Numbered from the stretch's first letter, positions 1 through 7,150 are shown. The stretch: DNA of 7,314 bases from Pseudomonadota bacterium (GCA_023412175.1 JAEYOB010000426.1:1-7314); one strand, 5' to 3'. The notes: generated by a model from the letters alone, not told the origin. Program-made: numbers and translations.

Positions 1-8
1 GGGATCTT

Positions 9-14
9 AAGGAG
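9..14 (+). promoter_or_regulatory. Ribosome binding site of livH
   Basis: AAGGAG lies five bases before the ATG at 20 and is a near-perfect Shine-Dalgarno sequence. It supports that ATG as the true start of the first permease. Only 19 bases of upstream sequence are present, so the promoter and any preceding gene cannot be judged. Confidence 0.8.
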
Positions 15-19
15 ACCCC

Positions 20-949
20 ATGGACCCCATCCTGCTCGCCGTCCAGACGTTGAACGGGTTGCAACTCGGCGTGCTGCTGTTCCTCGTCGCCGCCGGGCTG
101 ACGCTCGTCTTCGGCATCATGGACTTCATCAATCTGGCGCACGGCGTGCAATACATGGTTGGCGCCTATTTCGCCGCCACCTTCTCGGCCGTCACCGGCT
201 CGTTCCTGCTCGGCGCCGCGCTGGCGCTGCCCGCGGCGGTGCTGGTCGGCATGGCGCTGGAGCGCGTCGTCTTCCGCCATTTCTACGGCCGCGACCACCT
301 CGACCAAGTGCTCGCCACCTTCGGCGTGATCTTCTTCCTGACGGAGCTGGTGCGCGTGATCTGGGGGCCGACGCCGCTGTCCTTCCCGGTGCCGGCCTGG
401 GCCAACCACTCGGTCACCCTGTTCGGCGGCGCCACCTATCCGGCCTACCGGCTGTTCATCATCGGCGGCGGGCTGGCGGTGGCGGCCGGGCTGTACGTGC
501 TGGTGGCGCGCACGCGCTTCGGCATGCTGGTGCGCGCGGGAGCGAGCAACCCGCGCATGCTCCAGGCCCTGGGCACCGACATCAAGCGGCTGTTCCTGCT
601 GGTCTTCGCCCTGGGCGCGATGCTCGCCGGCTTCGCCGGGCTGATGGCGGGACCGATCCTGTCGGTCGAGCCCAGCATGGGCGACAACCTGCTGATCCTC
701 GCCTTCGTCGTCATCGTCATCGGCGGGCTGGGCTCCATCCAGGGCGCGTTCCTCGGGGCGCTGCTGGTCGGGCTGGTGGACACGCTGGGGCGGTCGTTCC
801 TCACCGATCTGGTGAAGCTGGTGCTGCCGCCGTCGGCGGCGGTGGACGTCGGGCCGGCGCTGTCGTCCATGCTGATCTACGTGCTGATGGCGGCGGTGCT
901 GATCGTCTCGCCCACCGGGCTGCTGCCGGCCAAGGGAGCCGCCCGGTGA
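20..949 (+). CDS. livH: LivH-type ABC transporter permease
   Basis: This is an inner-membrane permease of the branched-chain amino acid/amide (HAAT) ABC transporter family. It would pair with LivM to form the translocation channel. The 309 residues are almost entirely hydrophobic helices, including roughly residues 13-33, 44-60, 62-80, 97-115, 145-163, 190-212, 223-253 and 282-298. The early stretch GLTLVFGIMDFINLAHG (26-42) is typical of LivH. The polar loop around RAGASNPRMLQALGTDIKR (172-190), followed by a hydrophobic helix, is the usual cytoplasmic loop that contacts the ATPase. The length is normal for LivH (about 290-310). Its stop overlaps the GTG start of the next gene by four bases, implying translational coupling. 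Family membership is clear. The substrate is not: this family also carries aromatic acids, urea, amides and other carboxylates, and the nearby aromatic degradation gene makes a non-amino-acid substrate plausible. Confidence 0.95.
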   Translation: MDPILLAVQTLNGLQLGVLLFLVAAGLTLVFGIMDFINLAHGVQYMVGAYFAATFSAVTGSFLLGAALALPAAVLVGMALERVVFRHFYGRDHLDQVLATFGVIFFLTELVRVIWGPTPLSFPVPAWANHSVTLFGGATYPAYRLFIIGGGLAVAAGLYVLVARTRFGMLVRAGASNPRMLQALGTDIKRLFLLVFALGAMLAGFAGLMAGPILSVEPSMGDNLLILAFVVIVIGGLGSIQGAFLGALLVGLVDTLGRSFLTDLVKLVLPPSAAVDVGPALSSMLIYVLMAAVLIVSPTGLLPAKGAAR

Positions 950-1914
950 GCGCCGAAACCCTTTCCTCCGCGCCGCGCCCGTTCCGCATCCGCGGAGCGC
1001 TGCTGCCACTGGCGCTGTTCGCGCTGCTGGCCGCGGTGCCGTTCGTCGCCGGGGCCATCGGGCAGCCGTTCTACGTCAGCCTCGTCACCCGCATCATGAT
1101 CTTCGCCATCGCGGCGCTGGCGCTCGACCTTGTGCTCGGCTACGGCGGCATGGTCAGCCTGGGGCACGCGGCGTACATGGGGGTCGGCGCCTACGCGGTC
1201 GGCATCCTGTCCTTCCACGGGGTGGACAGCGGCTGGGTGCAGTGGCCGCTGGGGATCGCCGCGGCGGCGCTGGCGGCGCTGGTCATCGGCGCCCTGTCGC
1301 TGCGCACGCGCGGCGTCTACTTCATCATGATCACGCTGGCCTTCGCGCAGATGCTCTACTACACGGCCAACGCGCTCAGCACCTACGGCGGCGACGACGG
1401 CATGACGCTGTGGGGGCGCAGCACCTTCTCGGGGCTGGTCAAGCTGTCGGACGGCGGCACCTTCTACTGGATCGTTTTCGCCGTGCTGGCGCTCAGCTAC
1501 CTCGCGCTGCGCCGCGTCGTGGCGTCGAAGTTCGGCCGCGTGCTGCGCGGCTGCAAGGAGAACGAGCGGCGGATGGCCGCCATCGGCGTGAACCCCTACG
1601 CCTACAAGCTGGCGGCCTTCGTGATGTCCGGCGCGCTGGCCGGGCTGTCGGGCGTGCTGCTCGCCAACCACACCGAGTTCGTCTCGCCGGCCTACATGAG
1701 CTGGGTGCGCTCGGGCGACCTGATCGTCATGGTGGTGCTGGGCGGCCTGGGTACGCTGCACGGCGCCATCGTCGGCACGGTGCTGGTGCTGGTGCTGGAG
1801 GAGGTGCTGTCCAAGCTGACCCAGCACTGGTGGCTGATCTTCGGGCCGCTGATCGTGCTGACCGTCTGGCGGGCCAAGGGGGGTATCGTGCGCCTGTTCG
1901 GGGGGCGGGCATGA
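946..1914 (+). CDS. livM: LivM-type ABC transporter permease
   Basis: This is the second permease of the HAAT-family importer, 322 residues. A diagnostic LivM segment, GYGGMVSLGHAAYMGVGAY (65-83), is present. It is followed by hydrophobic helices (about 101-118, 123-139, 173-188, 222-240, 258-285 and 295-308). The cytoplasmic loop RGCKENERRMAAIGVNPYAYK (201-221) is the characteristic ATPase-contact loop. It is shorter than E. coli LivM (about 425 residues), as is common in soil proteobacteria, because it lacks the long N-terminal extension. I chose the GTG at 946 because it overlaps the livH stop (GTGA) and has AAGGGAG at 932-938, seven bases upstream. The end overlaps the start of livG (ATGA). 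Substrate is unknown, with the same caveat as for livH. Confidence 0.94.
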   Translation: MSAETLSSAPRPFRIRGALLPLALFALLAAVPFVAGAIGQPFYVSLVTRIMIFAIAALALDLVLGYGGMVSLGHAAYMGVGAYAVGILSFHGVDSGWVQWPLGIAAAALAALVIGALSLRTRGVYFIMITLAFAQMLYYTANALSTYGGDDGMTLWGRSTFSGLVKLSDGGTFYWIVFAVLALSYLALRRVVASKFGRVLRGCKENERRMAAIGVNPYAYKLAAFVMSGALAGLSGVLLANHTEFVSPAYMSWVRSGDLIVMVVLGGLGTLHGAIVGTVLVLVLEEVLSKLTQHWWLIFGPLIVLTVWRAKGGIVRLFGGRA

Positions 1915-2672
1915 GCGCGCTGCTGAGCGTCGAGGGACTTGCCAAGAGCTTTGGCGCCGTCGCCGCCACCCGCGACCTGTCGCTGGAGGTGGCTGAAGGA
2001 ACCATCCACGCCGTCATCGGCCCGAACGGCGCGGGCAAGACGACGCTGGTCGCGCAGCTTGCCGGCGAGCTGCGGCCGGACGCCGGGCGCATCCTGTTCG
2101 ACGGGTGCGACGTGACGCGGCTGCCGGTGCACAGGCGCGTGCGCCTCGGGCTGGCGCGCTCCTTCCAGATCTCCAACACGCTGCTGAGCTTCTCGCTGCT
2201 GGAGAACGTGGCGCTGGCGGTGCAGGCGCGGCACGGCCACAGCTTCCGCTTCTGGGCCGACGCGGCGCGCGACGAACGCATCAACGCCGAGGCGCTGGCC
2301 GTCTTGCAGACCGTCGGCCTCACCGACCGCCGCGACCGCCTCGCCTCGGAGGTCAGCCACGGCGAGCGGCGTCTGCTGGAGATCGCCATCGCGCTGGCGA
2401 CCGGCCCGAAGATGCTGCTGCTCGACGAACCGATGGCCGGCGTCGGCCCCGAGGAGGGCCAGCGCATGGTGGAGATGCTGCGCGCCCTGCGCGGCCAGTT
2501 CACCATCCTGCTGATCGAGCATGACATGGATGCGGTGTTCCGGCTGGCCGACCGAATCACCGTGCTGGTCTACGGCCGCTCCATCGCCACCGGGACGCCG
2601 GACGAGATCCGCGCCGACGCCGCCGTGCGCGAGGCGTACCTGGGCGAGGAGGACGACGAGCTGGTGGGATGA
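1911..2672 (+). CDS. livG: LivG-type ABC transporter ATP-binding protein
   Basis: This is a cytoplasmic ATPase that powers the LivHM channel, 253 residues. Visible motifs are Walker A GPNGAGKT (37-44), Q-loop glutamine 86 in ARSFQ, a signature sequence VSHGE (148-152), Walker B MLLLDEP (168-174, catalytic Glu173) and the H-loop histidine 204 in LIEHD. The signature reads VSHGE where LSxGQ/E is usual, a common variant in LivG/LivF. The C-terminal segment YGRSIATGTPDEIR (221-234), followed by VREAYLG, is typical of LIV ATPases. The length and the ARSFQISNTLLSFSLLENV region favour LivG over LivF. The ATG at 1911 overlaps the livM stop (ATGA). Its Shine-Dalgarno is only a run of G, so coupling with livM probably drives translation. 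An in-frame open stretch continues upstream inside livM but is out of frame with it and shows no homologous sequence. No livF follows, which is unusual. Confidence 0.94.
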   Translation: MSALLSVEGLAKSFGAVAATRDLSLEVAEGTIHAVIGPNGAGKTTLVAQLAGELRPDAGRILFDGCDVTRLPVHRRVRLGLARSFQISNTLLSFSLLENVALAVQARHGHSFRFWADAARDERINAEALAVLQTVGLTDRRDRLASEVSHGERRLLEIAIALATGPKMLLLDEPMAGVGPEEGQRMVEMLRALRGQFTILLIEHDMDAVFRLADRITVLVYGRSIATGTPDEIRADAAVREAYLGEEDDELVG

Positions 2673-2698
2673 AACGTGGTCCCGAAGAACCGTACGTT
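2673..2698 (+). other. Weak stem-loop after livG
   Basis: Immediately after the livG stop, AACGT+GGT (2673-2680) can pair with ACC+ACGTT (2689-2698), with a two-base bulge and an eight-base loop. No T-run follows, so this is at best a weak or Rho-assisted 3' end and could be chance. I see no strong intrinsic terminator between livG and the next gene. Confidence 0.2.
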
Positions 2699-2726
2699 GA
2701 AATAAGTCGTCCGTGCGGATTATGGG
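2697..2726 (+). promoter_or_regulatory. Possible promoter for the cyclase-family gene
   Basis: TTGAAA (2697-2702; five of six to TTGACA), an 18-base spacer and TATGGG (2721-2726; three of six to TATAAT) could form a sigma-70 promoter. It sits in the most AT-rich part of the spacer, just upstream of the direct repeat. The -10 match is poor, and start at this site would leave a leader of about 210 bases. Low confidence; transcription could also read through from livG. Confidence 0.2.
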
Positions 2727-2728
2727 AT

Positions 2729-2762
2729 TTTGGCAATTCATTTCAGAACAATTTGGCAATTC
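2729..2762 (+). repeat. 11-base direct repeat TTTGGCAATTC in the livG-cyclase spacer
   Basis: Two identical copies of TTTGGCAATTC lie at 2729-2739 and 2752-2762, 23 bases apart start to start, close to two helical turns. The core GCAAT recurs at 2778-2782, 22 bases further on, inside the near-palindrome CAGCA-A-TGCTG (2776-2786), and again at 2792-2796. Such phased copies could be an activator or repressor binding array for the downstream gene. No regulator is encoded in the window, so the function is inference. Confidence 0.45.
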
Positions 2763-2904
2763 CATCAAAAATATTCAGCAATGCTGCCCTCGCAATCGTG
2801 TGGCGATGATCCGCTGACGTGAGTAATTCTTTCAGGTTCTCGCGAATCTTGCATGGCGGGCGCAGGATGACGCGCCGGTAGTCGCCTGTCGTGGCGATTG
2901 TCCG

Positions 2905-2916
2905 GAAGACGTCTTC
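2905..2916. promoter_or_regulatory. 12-base perfect palindrome in the leader of the cyclase-family gene
   Basis: GAAGACGTCTTC is a perfect inverted repeat ending 26 bases before the start codon and 11 bases before the Shine-Dalgarno. It could be an operator. One or two 12-base palindromes are expected by chance in a window of this size, so its position is its only support. Confidence 0.2.
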
Positions 2917-2927
2917 AATGAAAATTT

Positions 2928-2934
2928 GGGGAGG
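2928..2934 (+). promoter_or_regulatory. Ribosome binding site of the cyclase-family gene
   Basis: GGGGAGG lies eight bases before the ATG at 2943. It fixes the start at the codon that gives a complete signal peptide. Confidence 0.75.
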
Positions 2935-2942
2935 ATTGCCGA

Positions 2943-4757
2943 ATGCAGTGCAGACACAGACTGCTGGCCGGCTGCTGCGCCGCCGCCCTTCTCTTGCTTC
3001 CTGCCAGCGGTGTGCGGGCCGAATTCCGACCGGTCAACGAGAACACCGCCGTCGATCTGACCGGTACCGTCTCGATGTCGCACAAGCAGTGGTGGCCGGG
3101 CGGGCAGAGGCACCATCAGCCGATCATCGTCCCCTACATCAAGCATGGCCCCGGCCCTTACGCCGCGGATCTCCTGATCGTGGACGAGAACACGGCCGCT
3201 CAGATCGACTGTCCGCCCCACATGATGCCGCCACAGGACAGCGGCCTCCCGAACGCGGGCTATTGGGGGTCGATGACCTGCGACAAGGTTCCCGTCTGGC
3301 AGTTCATGGGCGAGGTCGTGAAGATCGACGGCCGCAGCATCCTCGATCAGGCGCCCAACGGCGTCAGCCCGGTCTACACGGTGGACATGCTCAAGCGGGC
3401 CGAGCAGGAGCTCGGCCGCAGCTTCGGGCCGGGCGACGCCGTGCTCTACTGGAGCCGCTACGACGACCTGTACGACAAGCCGGGCGAGGAAGGAAACCGC
3501 CTGCTGGTCGATCCGGTCGCGGGGAAAGCCCCCGCCTTCCCGGCCCCCAACTTCGATGCCGAGGATTATCTGGGCAGCAAGGGGGTCCGCACGGTCGCTC
3601 TGGACAGTCCGAGCATCGGGGCCTTCGGTCAGCCGGACTACGTGATGCGCGGGATCGACAGCCTGTTCCAGACCCCCAAGGCCATCGAAAGCCACCTGGG
3701 CCTGTTCAAGTACGGCGGGGTGGACGTCGAAGGTCTGGTGAACTTCGACAAGGTGCCCAACGGCGCGCTGTTCATCGGCCTGCCGGTCAAGCACGCCCAT
3801 TCGCCGACGGTGGAGACCCGCGCCGTCGCCATCACCGACCCGCAGCTCAGCCGCGAGCTGATCGCCTCGGTGAAGGCGCGCAAGGTGGTCGATCTCTCCG
3901 TGCTCAACGCGATGGATACGCCCGTGTCGTGGCCCGGCATCGGTGTCGGCACCTATGCCTTCCCCTACATGAGCGTCGATCCCGTCGTGTACTACACCGG
4001 TCCCATCGCGCCGTACTGGGTCAACACGCACATGGTGGATTCCCGCACAGGCACGCACATCACTCCGCCCGCGCACTACGGCCCGCCGCCGGGCTTCGAC
4101 GTCTCCCGGTACGATCAGCAGACGGCGGCGTGGCGGAAGGAGTTCGAAGACCGCTACGGCGCGCTCAAGAGCACCGACATGACCTCCGACAAGGTGCCGG
4201 TGCACCACCTGATGGGGCCGGCCCGCGTCATCGACGTGCAGGATCTGGTCGGCACGACCGCGCGGTCGGACTGGCCCGCGTCGCCGAAGATCACCCTCGA
4301 CCGGGTCAAGGCGTACGAGCAGGCGACCGGAGAGATCAAGGCCGGCGAGGTGGTGATCTTCGCCACCGGCCACACCACGACGCATTTCCGGCCGCTGGAG
4401 CGCGGGCGGATGGATGACGTCCTGAAAGGGCCGCTCGACGGCAACTCGGAAGGGTGGCCGGCACCGGTGCCGGAGGTCATCCAGTATCTCGCCGGCAAGG
4501 GGGTCAGGCACGCGGCGATCGACGCGCCCTCCATAGGGTCGGTCAACCCGAAGGAGGCGGCGATGACCTACTGGGCCGGCGCCAGCGCCGACATGGTGTT
4601 CTCGGAGTACCTGATCGGGGCGGCCCAGCTGCCGCCGACCGGAGCGTTCTACGTCTTCCTCAACCCGAAGATCGAGAACAACCACGGCGGCCCCGGCCGG
4701 GCCATCGCCATTCTTCCCTACGGGCAGCCACGACGGACCACCGCCATGGGGGAGTGA
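2943..4757 (+). CDS. Exported tandem-domain cyclase-family (kynurenine formamidase-like) protein
   Basis: This 604-residue protein has a signal peptide followed by two cyclase-fold repeats. Residues 1-26 have a basic start (R4, R6), a hydrophobic core (LLAGCCAAALLLLP) and a likely signal peptidase I site VRA|EF, so it should be periplasmic or secreted. Domain 1 spans about 35-298 and domain 2 about 313-592. Paired landmarks are VDLT/VDLS (37, 316), DKVPV...MG (114, 416), GVRxxAxDxPSIG (214, 520) and a terminal RAVAI/RAIAI. The family metal motif is HxGTHxDxPxH, plus a later H-N11-E. Domain 1 reads NTAAQIDCPPH (83-93) and keeps Asp89, His93, His251 and Glu263, but has Asn83 and Gln87 in place of both early histidines. 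Domain 2 reads RTGTHITPPAH (368-378) and keeps His372, His378 and Glu555, but has Arg368, Thr374 and Tyr543. Relatives hydrolyse N-formylkynurenine, isatin or similar amides with divalent metals. Whether this protein is catalytic, and on what, cannot be told. It follows the transporter genes on the same strand, 270 bases away. Confidence 0.85.
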   Translation: MQCRHRLLAGCCAAALLLLPASGVRAEFRPVNENTAVDLTGTVSMSHKQWWPGGQRHHQPIIVPYIKHGPGPYAADLLIVDENTAAQIDCPPHMMPPQDSGLPNAGYWGSMTCDKVPVWQFMGEVVKIDGRSILDQAPNGVSPVYTVDMLKRAEQELGRSFGPGDAVLYWSRYDDLYDKPGEEGNRLLVDPVAGKAPAFPAPNFDAEDYLGSKGVRTVALDSPSIGAFGQPDYVMRGIDSLFQTPKAIESHLGLFKYGGVDVEGLVNFDKVPNGALFIGLPVKHAHSPTVETRAVAITDPQLSRELIASVKARKVVDLSVLNAMDTPVSWPGIGVGTYAFPYMSVDPVVYYTGPIAPYWVNTHMVDSRTGTHITPPAHYGPPPGFDVSRYDQQTAAWRKEFEDRYGALKSTDMTSDKVPVHHLMGPARVIDVQDLVGTTARSDWPASPKITLDRVKAYEQATGEIKAGEVVIFATGHTTTHFRPLERGRMDDVLKGPLDGNSEGWPAPVPEVIQYLAGKGVRHAAIDAPSIGSVNPKEAAMTYWAGASADMVFSEYLIGAAQLPPTGAFYVFLNPKIENNHGGPGRAIAILPYGQPRRTTAMGE

Positions 4758-4767
4758 AGGCTCCGCA

Positions 4768-4808
4768 CCGCGTCGGGCGGCCCTGGCCGGCTGCCCGACG
4801 CGGGCTTT
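4768..4808. terminator. GC-rich hairpin between convergent genes
   Basis: Bases 4768-4782 pair with 4789-4803 in a 15-base stem containing a single G-U wobble and a six-base loop (CTGGCC). On the plus strand it is followed by GCTTTGG, giving a short T-run. It begins 10 bases after the cyclase-family stop and ends 16 bases before the stop of the minus-strand monooxygenase. Its placement in the 67-base gap between two converging genes fits a shared terminator. The U-tract is poor, especially for the minus strand, so termination of the monooxygenase transcript there is less certain. Confidence 0.7.
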
Positions 4809-4824
4809 GGGGAGAGGTGGCGGA

Positions 4825-7113
4825 CTATACCAGCACCGCCATGTCCGCCTGGCGCTCCAGGTTCCGCAGGTACTGGCTGCGGCCCGACAGGTACTGGTTC
4901 GGCCACGCCTGCCCCTCGTACCCTAGCGCGGCCGCGGCGTGCAGGGTCCAGTACGGGTCGGACAGGTGCGGCCTTGCCAGGGCGCAGAGGTCGGCGCGGC
5001 CGGCGGCGATGATGCCGTTCACGTGGTCGGGCTCGAAGATGTTGCCGACCGCCATGGTGGCGATGCCCAGCTCGTTGCGGATGCGGTCGGAAAACGGCGT
5101 CTGGAACATCCGCCCGTAGACCGGCTGCGCCAGTGTCGAGGTCTGTCCGGCCGACACGTCGATGAGGTCGGCGCCATGCTCCGCGAAGGCCCCCGCGATG
5201 CGCACCGCATCGTTGGCGCCGATGCCGCCCGGCACCCAGTCGGTGGCGGAGATGCGCACCGCCATCGGACGGTCCTTCGGCCAGACGCCGCGCATGGCGT
5301 CCCACACCTCCAGGGGAAAGCGCAGGCGGTTCTCCAGGCTGCCGCCGTACGCGTCGGTGCGGCGGTTGGTCAGCGGCGTGATGAAGCTGGACAGCAGGTA
5401 GCCGTGCGCGGCGTGCAGTTCGACCATGTCGAAGCCGGCTTCCAGCCCCCATTCCGTCGCGCGGCGGAACGCGGCGGTCACGCCGTCCATGTCGGCGCGG
5501 GTCATCGCGCGCGGGGTCTGGTTCTGCGGGCTCCAGGGAACGGGGGAGGGACCCATCACCGGCCAGTTGCCGGCGTCCAGGGGCACGTCGTAGCCCTCCC
5601 ACCCCACCTTGGTGGAGCCCTTCGGGCCGCTGTGGCCGAGTTGCAGGCAGATCTTCGCCGGCGTGTGCGTGTGGACGAAATCGACGATGCGCCTGTAGGC
5701 CTGCACGTGCTCCGGCGCGTACATCCCGCAGCAGCCGGGGGAGATCCGGCCCTCGGCGGAGACACAGGTCATCTCGGTGTAGACCAGACCGGCACCGCCC
5801 TGCGCGCGAGCCCCGAGATGCACGAGGTGGAAGTCGTTGGGCGTGCCGTCCACCGCGCTGTACATCGCCATCGGTGACACCACGACGCGGTTCGGCAGCA
5901 TCAGGCCGCGCAGGCGGAAGGGCGTGAACATCGGCGGCACGGAAACCGTCTGGGTCCGGCCCGAGGCGCGCCCGGCGAACCAGCGCTCCACCCCCTCCAC
6001 ATAGCTCCGGTCGCGCAGGCGGAGGTTCTCGTGGCTGACGCGCTGGCTGCGGGTCAGCAGGGAGTAGGCGAACTGCTCCGGCTCCAGCCGGGCGTAGCGG
6101 TCGACGTTCTCGAACCATTCCATGGAGTTGCGCGCGGCGGATTGCAGCTTCAGCACCTCGACCTTGCGCTCCGCCTCGTAGGCGGCCAGCGCGGCGGGCA
6201 CATCGTTTTCCTTGTCCCGCAGCGTGCGCGCGAGCGCGATGGCGTCCTCCAGCGCCAGCTTGGTGCCGGAACCGATGGAGAAATGCGCGGTGTGCGCCGC
6301 GTCGCCCATCAGGACGATGTTGTCCTTCACCCAGGTCGTGTTCGACACCCGCGGGAAGTTGATCCAGGCGGAGCCGCGCAGGTGCCGCGCGTTGGTCATC
6401 AGCCGGTGGCCGTCGAGGTGCCTGGCGAACAGCCTTTCGCAGAACGCCACGCTGGCGTCCGGGTCGGCGTCGCCCAGGCCGGCCTTCGCCCAGGTGTCTT
6501 CGTGCGCCTCGACGATGAAGGTGGAGAGATCGTCGTCGAAGCGGTAGGCGTGCACCTGGAACCAGCCCCACTCCGTCTCCTCGAACAGGAAGGTGAAGGC
6601 GTCGAAGATCTTTGTGGTGCCCAGCCAGATGTAGCGGCACTTGCGCACGTCGATGTCGGGCTGGAAATGGTCGGTGTGCTGGGTGCGCACCTTGCTGTTG
6701 ATGCCGTCGCAGGCGACGATCAGGTCGGCGTCCGGGAACTGGTGCGCGCCCTCCGCCTCCGTCTCGAAGACGAGGTTCACCCCCAGCTCGGCCGCGCGGT
6801 CCTGGAGGATGTTGAGGAAACGCTTGCGCCCGATGCCGCAGAAACCGTGCCCGCCGGAAGTGATGACCCGTTCCTTGAAATGGATGTCGATGTCGTCCCA
6901 GCGCGCGAGGCTGTCGATCAGCCGTTGCTTGGAGGGTTCGTCGGCGCCGGCGAGGTTTTCCAGGGTCTGGTCGGAGAACACCACCCCCCAGCCGAACGTG
7001 TCGTAGGGACGGTTGCGCTCGATGACCATGATGTCGTGCGCCGGGTCGGCCTTCTTCATCAGGATGGCGAAGTACAGCCCCGCCGGCCCGCCACCGATGC
7101 AGACGATCTTCAT
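4825..7113 (-). CDS. Bifunctional FAD monooxygenase / Old Yellow Enzyme-type reductase acting on an aromatic acyl-CoA
   Basis: This 762-residue fusion has the architecture of 2-aminobenzoyl-CoA monooxygenase/reductase and of proteins named salicylyl-CoA 5-hydroxylase. Domain 1 (about 1-385) is an FAD-dependent aromatic hydroxylase: GGGPAG (7-12) and Glu32 for FAD-ADP, the DG motif LIVACDG (131-137), and the GD motif IVLMGDAAH (266-274). Domain 2 (about 394-735) is an FMN Old Yellow Enzyme barrel of the YqjM/OYE-like class: SPMAMYS (413-419), QLGH (491-494), HAAHGY (567-572, His/His/Tyr active-site set), GGSLENR (590-596) and a phosphate site around [11 protein letters not shown] (705-715). 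Known relatives hydroxylate the ring at C5 with O2 and NADH and then reduce (dearomatise) it in the same polypeptide. In the cytoplasm this would consume anthraniloyl-CoA or salicyloyl-CoA; the sequence alone does not separate these. The start has AGGGAGG seven bases upstream. It is transcribed divergently from an SDR-like gene and converges on the cyclase-family gene. Confidence 0.9.
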   Translation of the reverse strand: MKIVCIGGGPAGLYFAILMKKADPAHDIMVIERNRPYDTFGWGVVFSDQTLENLAGADEPSKQRLIDSLARWDDIDIHFKERVITSGGHGFCGIGRKRFLNILQDRAAELGVNLVFETEAEGAHQFPDADLIVACDGINSKVRTQHTDHFQPDIDVRKCRYIWLGTTKIFDAFTFLFEETEWGWFQVHAYRFDDDLSTFIVEAHEDTWAKAGLGDADPDASVAFCERLFARHLDGHRLMTNARHLRGSAWINFPRVSNTTWVKDNIVLMGDAAHTAHFSIGSGTKLALEDAIALARTLRDKENDVPAALAAYEAERKVEVLKLQSAARNSMEWFENVDRYARLEPEQFAYSLLTRSQRVSHENLRLRDRSYVEGVERWFAGRASGRTQTVSVPPMFTPFRLRGLMLPNRVVVSPMAMYSAVDGTPNDFHLVHLGARAQGGAGLVYTEMTCVSAEGRISPGCCGMYAPEHVQAYRRIVDFVHTHTPAKICLQLGHSGPKGSTKVGWEGYDVPLDAGNWPVMGPSPVPWSPQNQTPRAMTRADMDGVTAAFRRATEWGLEAGFDMVELHAAHGYLLSSFITPLTNRRTDAYGGSLENRLRFPLEVWDAMRGVWPKDRPMAVRISATDWVPGGIGANDAVRIAGAFAEHGADLIDVSAGQTSTLAQPVYGRMFQTPFSDRIRNELGIATMAVGNIFEPDHVNGIIAAGRADLCALARPHLSDPYWTLHAAAALGYEGQAWPNQYLSGRSQYLRNLERQADMAVLV

Positions 7114-7120
7114 CGCCGCC

Positions 7121-7127
7121 CCTCCCT
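7121..7127 (-). promoter_or_regulatory. Ribosome binding site of the monooxygenase/reductase
   Basis: Read on the minus strand this is AGGGAGG, seven bases before the ATG whose first base is 7113. It supports the chosen start. Confidence 0.7.
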
Positions 7128-7134
7128 CAAGATG

Positions 7135-7150
7135 TTTAGGTTTAAAATAT
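7135..7150. promoter_or_regulatory. Putative operator, copy 1 (TTTA-N4-TAAA)
   Basis: TTTAGGTTTAAAATAT matches copy 2 at 7247-7262 in 13 of 16 positions and in the same orientation. The core TTTA(7135-7138)-GGTT-TAAA(7143-7146) is an inverted repeat, as expected for a dimeric repressor of the MarR or TetR type (inference). It overlaps the predicted -10 of the minus-strand monooxygenase promoter, so binding there should block transcription. No regulator gene is visible in the window. Confidence 0.5.

Noticed and set aside
877..1827. 316-codon minus-strand frame opposite livM
   Set aside because: The translation is dominated by His, Gln, Arg and Asp, typical of the reverse of hydrophobic membrane codons. 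LivM on the plus strand is unambiguous.
2730..2768. Sigma-54 promoter reading of the TTGGCA elements
   Set aside because: The GC dinucleotide required ten bases after GG is absent in both copies.
2964..2975. Lipobox-like LAGC (residues 8-11) in the cyclase-family signal peptide, suggesting a lipoprotein
   Set aside because: The cysteine would follow only ten residues with almost no hydrophobic core before it. The hydrophobic stretch continues after it to a proper signal peptidase I site at residue 26.
2832..4685. 617-codon open frame on the minus strand, opposite the cyclase-family gene
   Set aside because: Its translation is rich in R, H, V and D with no recognisable domain, as expected for the antisense of a GC-rich gene. 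The plus-strand frame has a signal peptide, duplicated domains and a good Shine-Dalgarno.
2943..4757. Naming the gene kynB
   Set aside because: It is a secreted tandem protein with incomplete metal motifs in both halves, unlike the single-domain cytoplasmic KynB. Only family-level assignment is justified.
4718..6640. 640-codon minus-strand frame overlapping the monooxygenase in another frame
   Set aside because: Low-complexity, Arg/Ala/Pro-rich translation with no motif. The 762-residue frame carries all FAD and FMN motifs.
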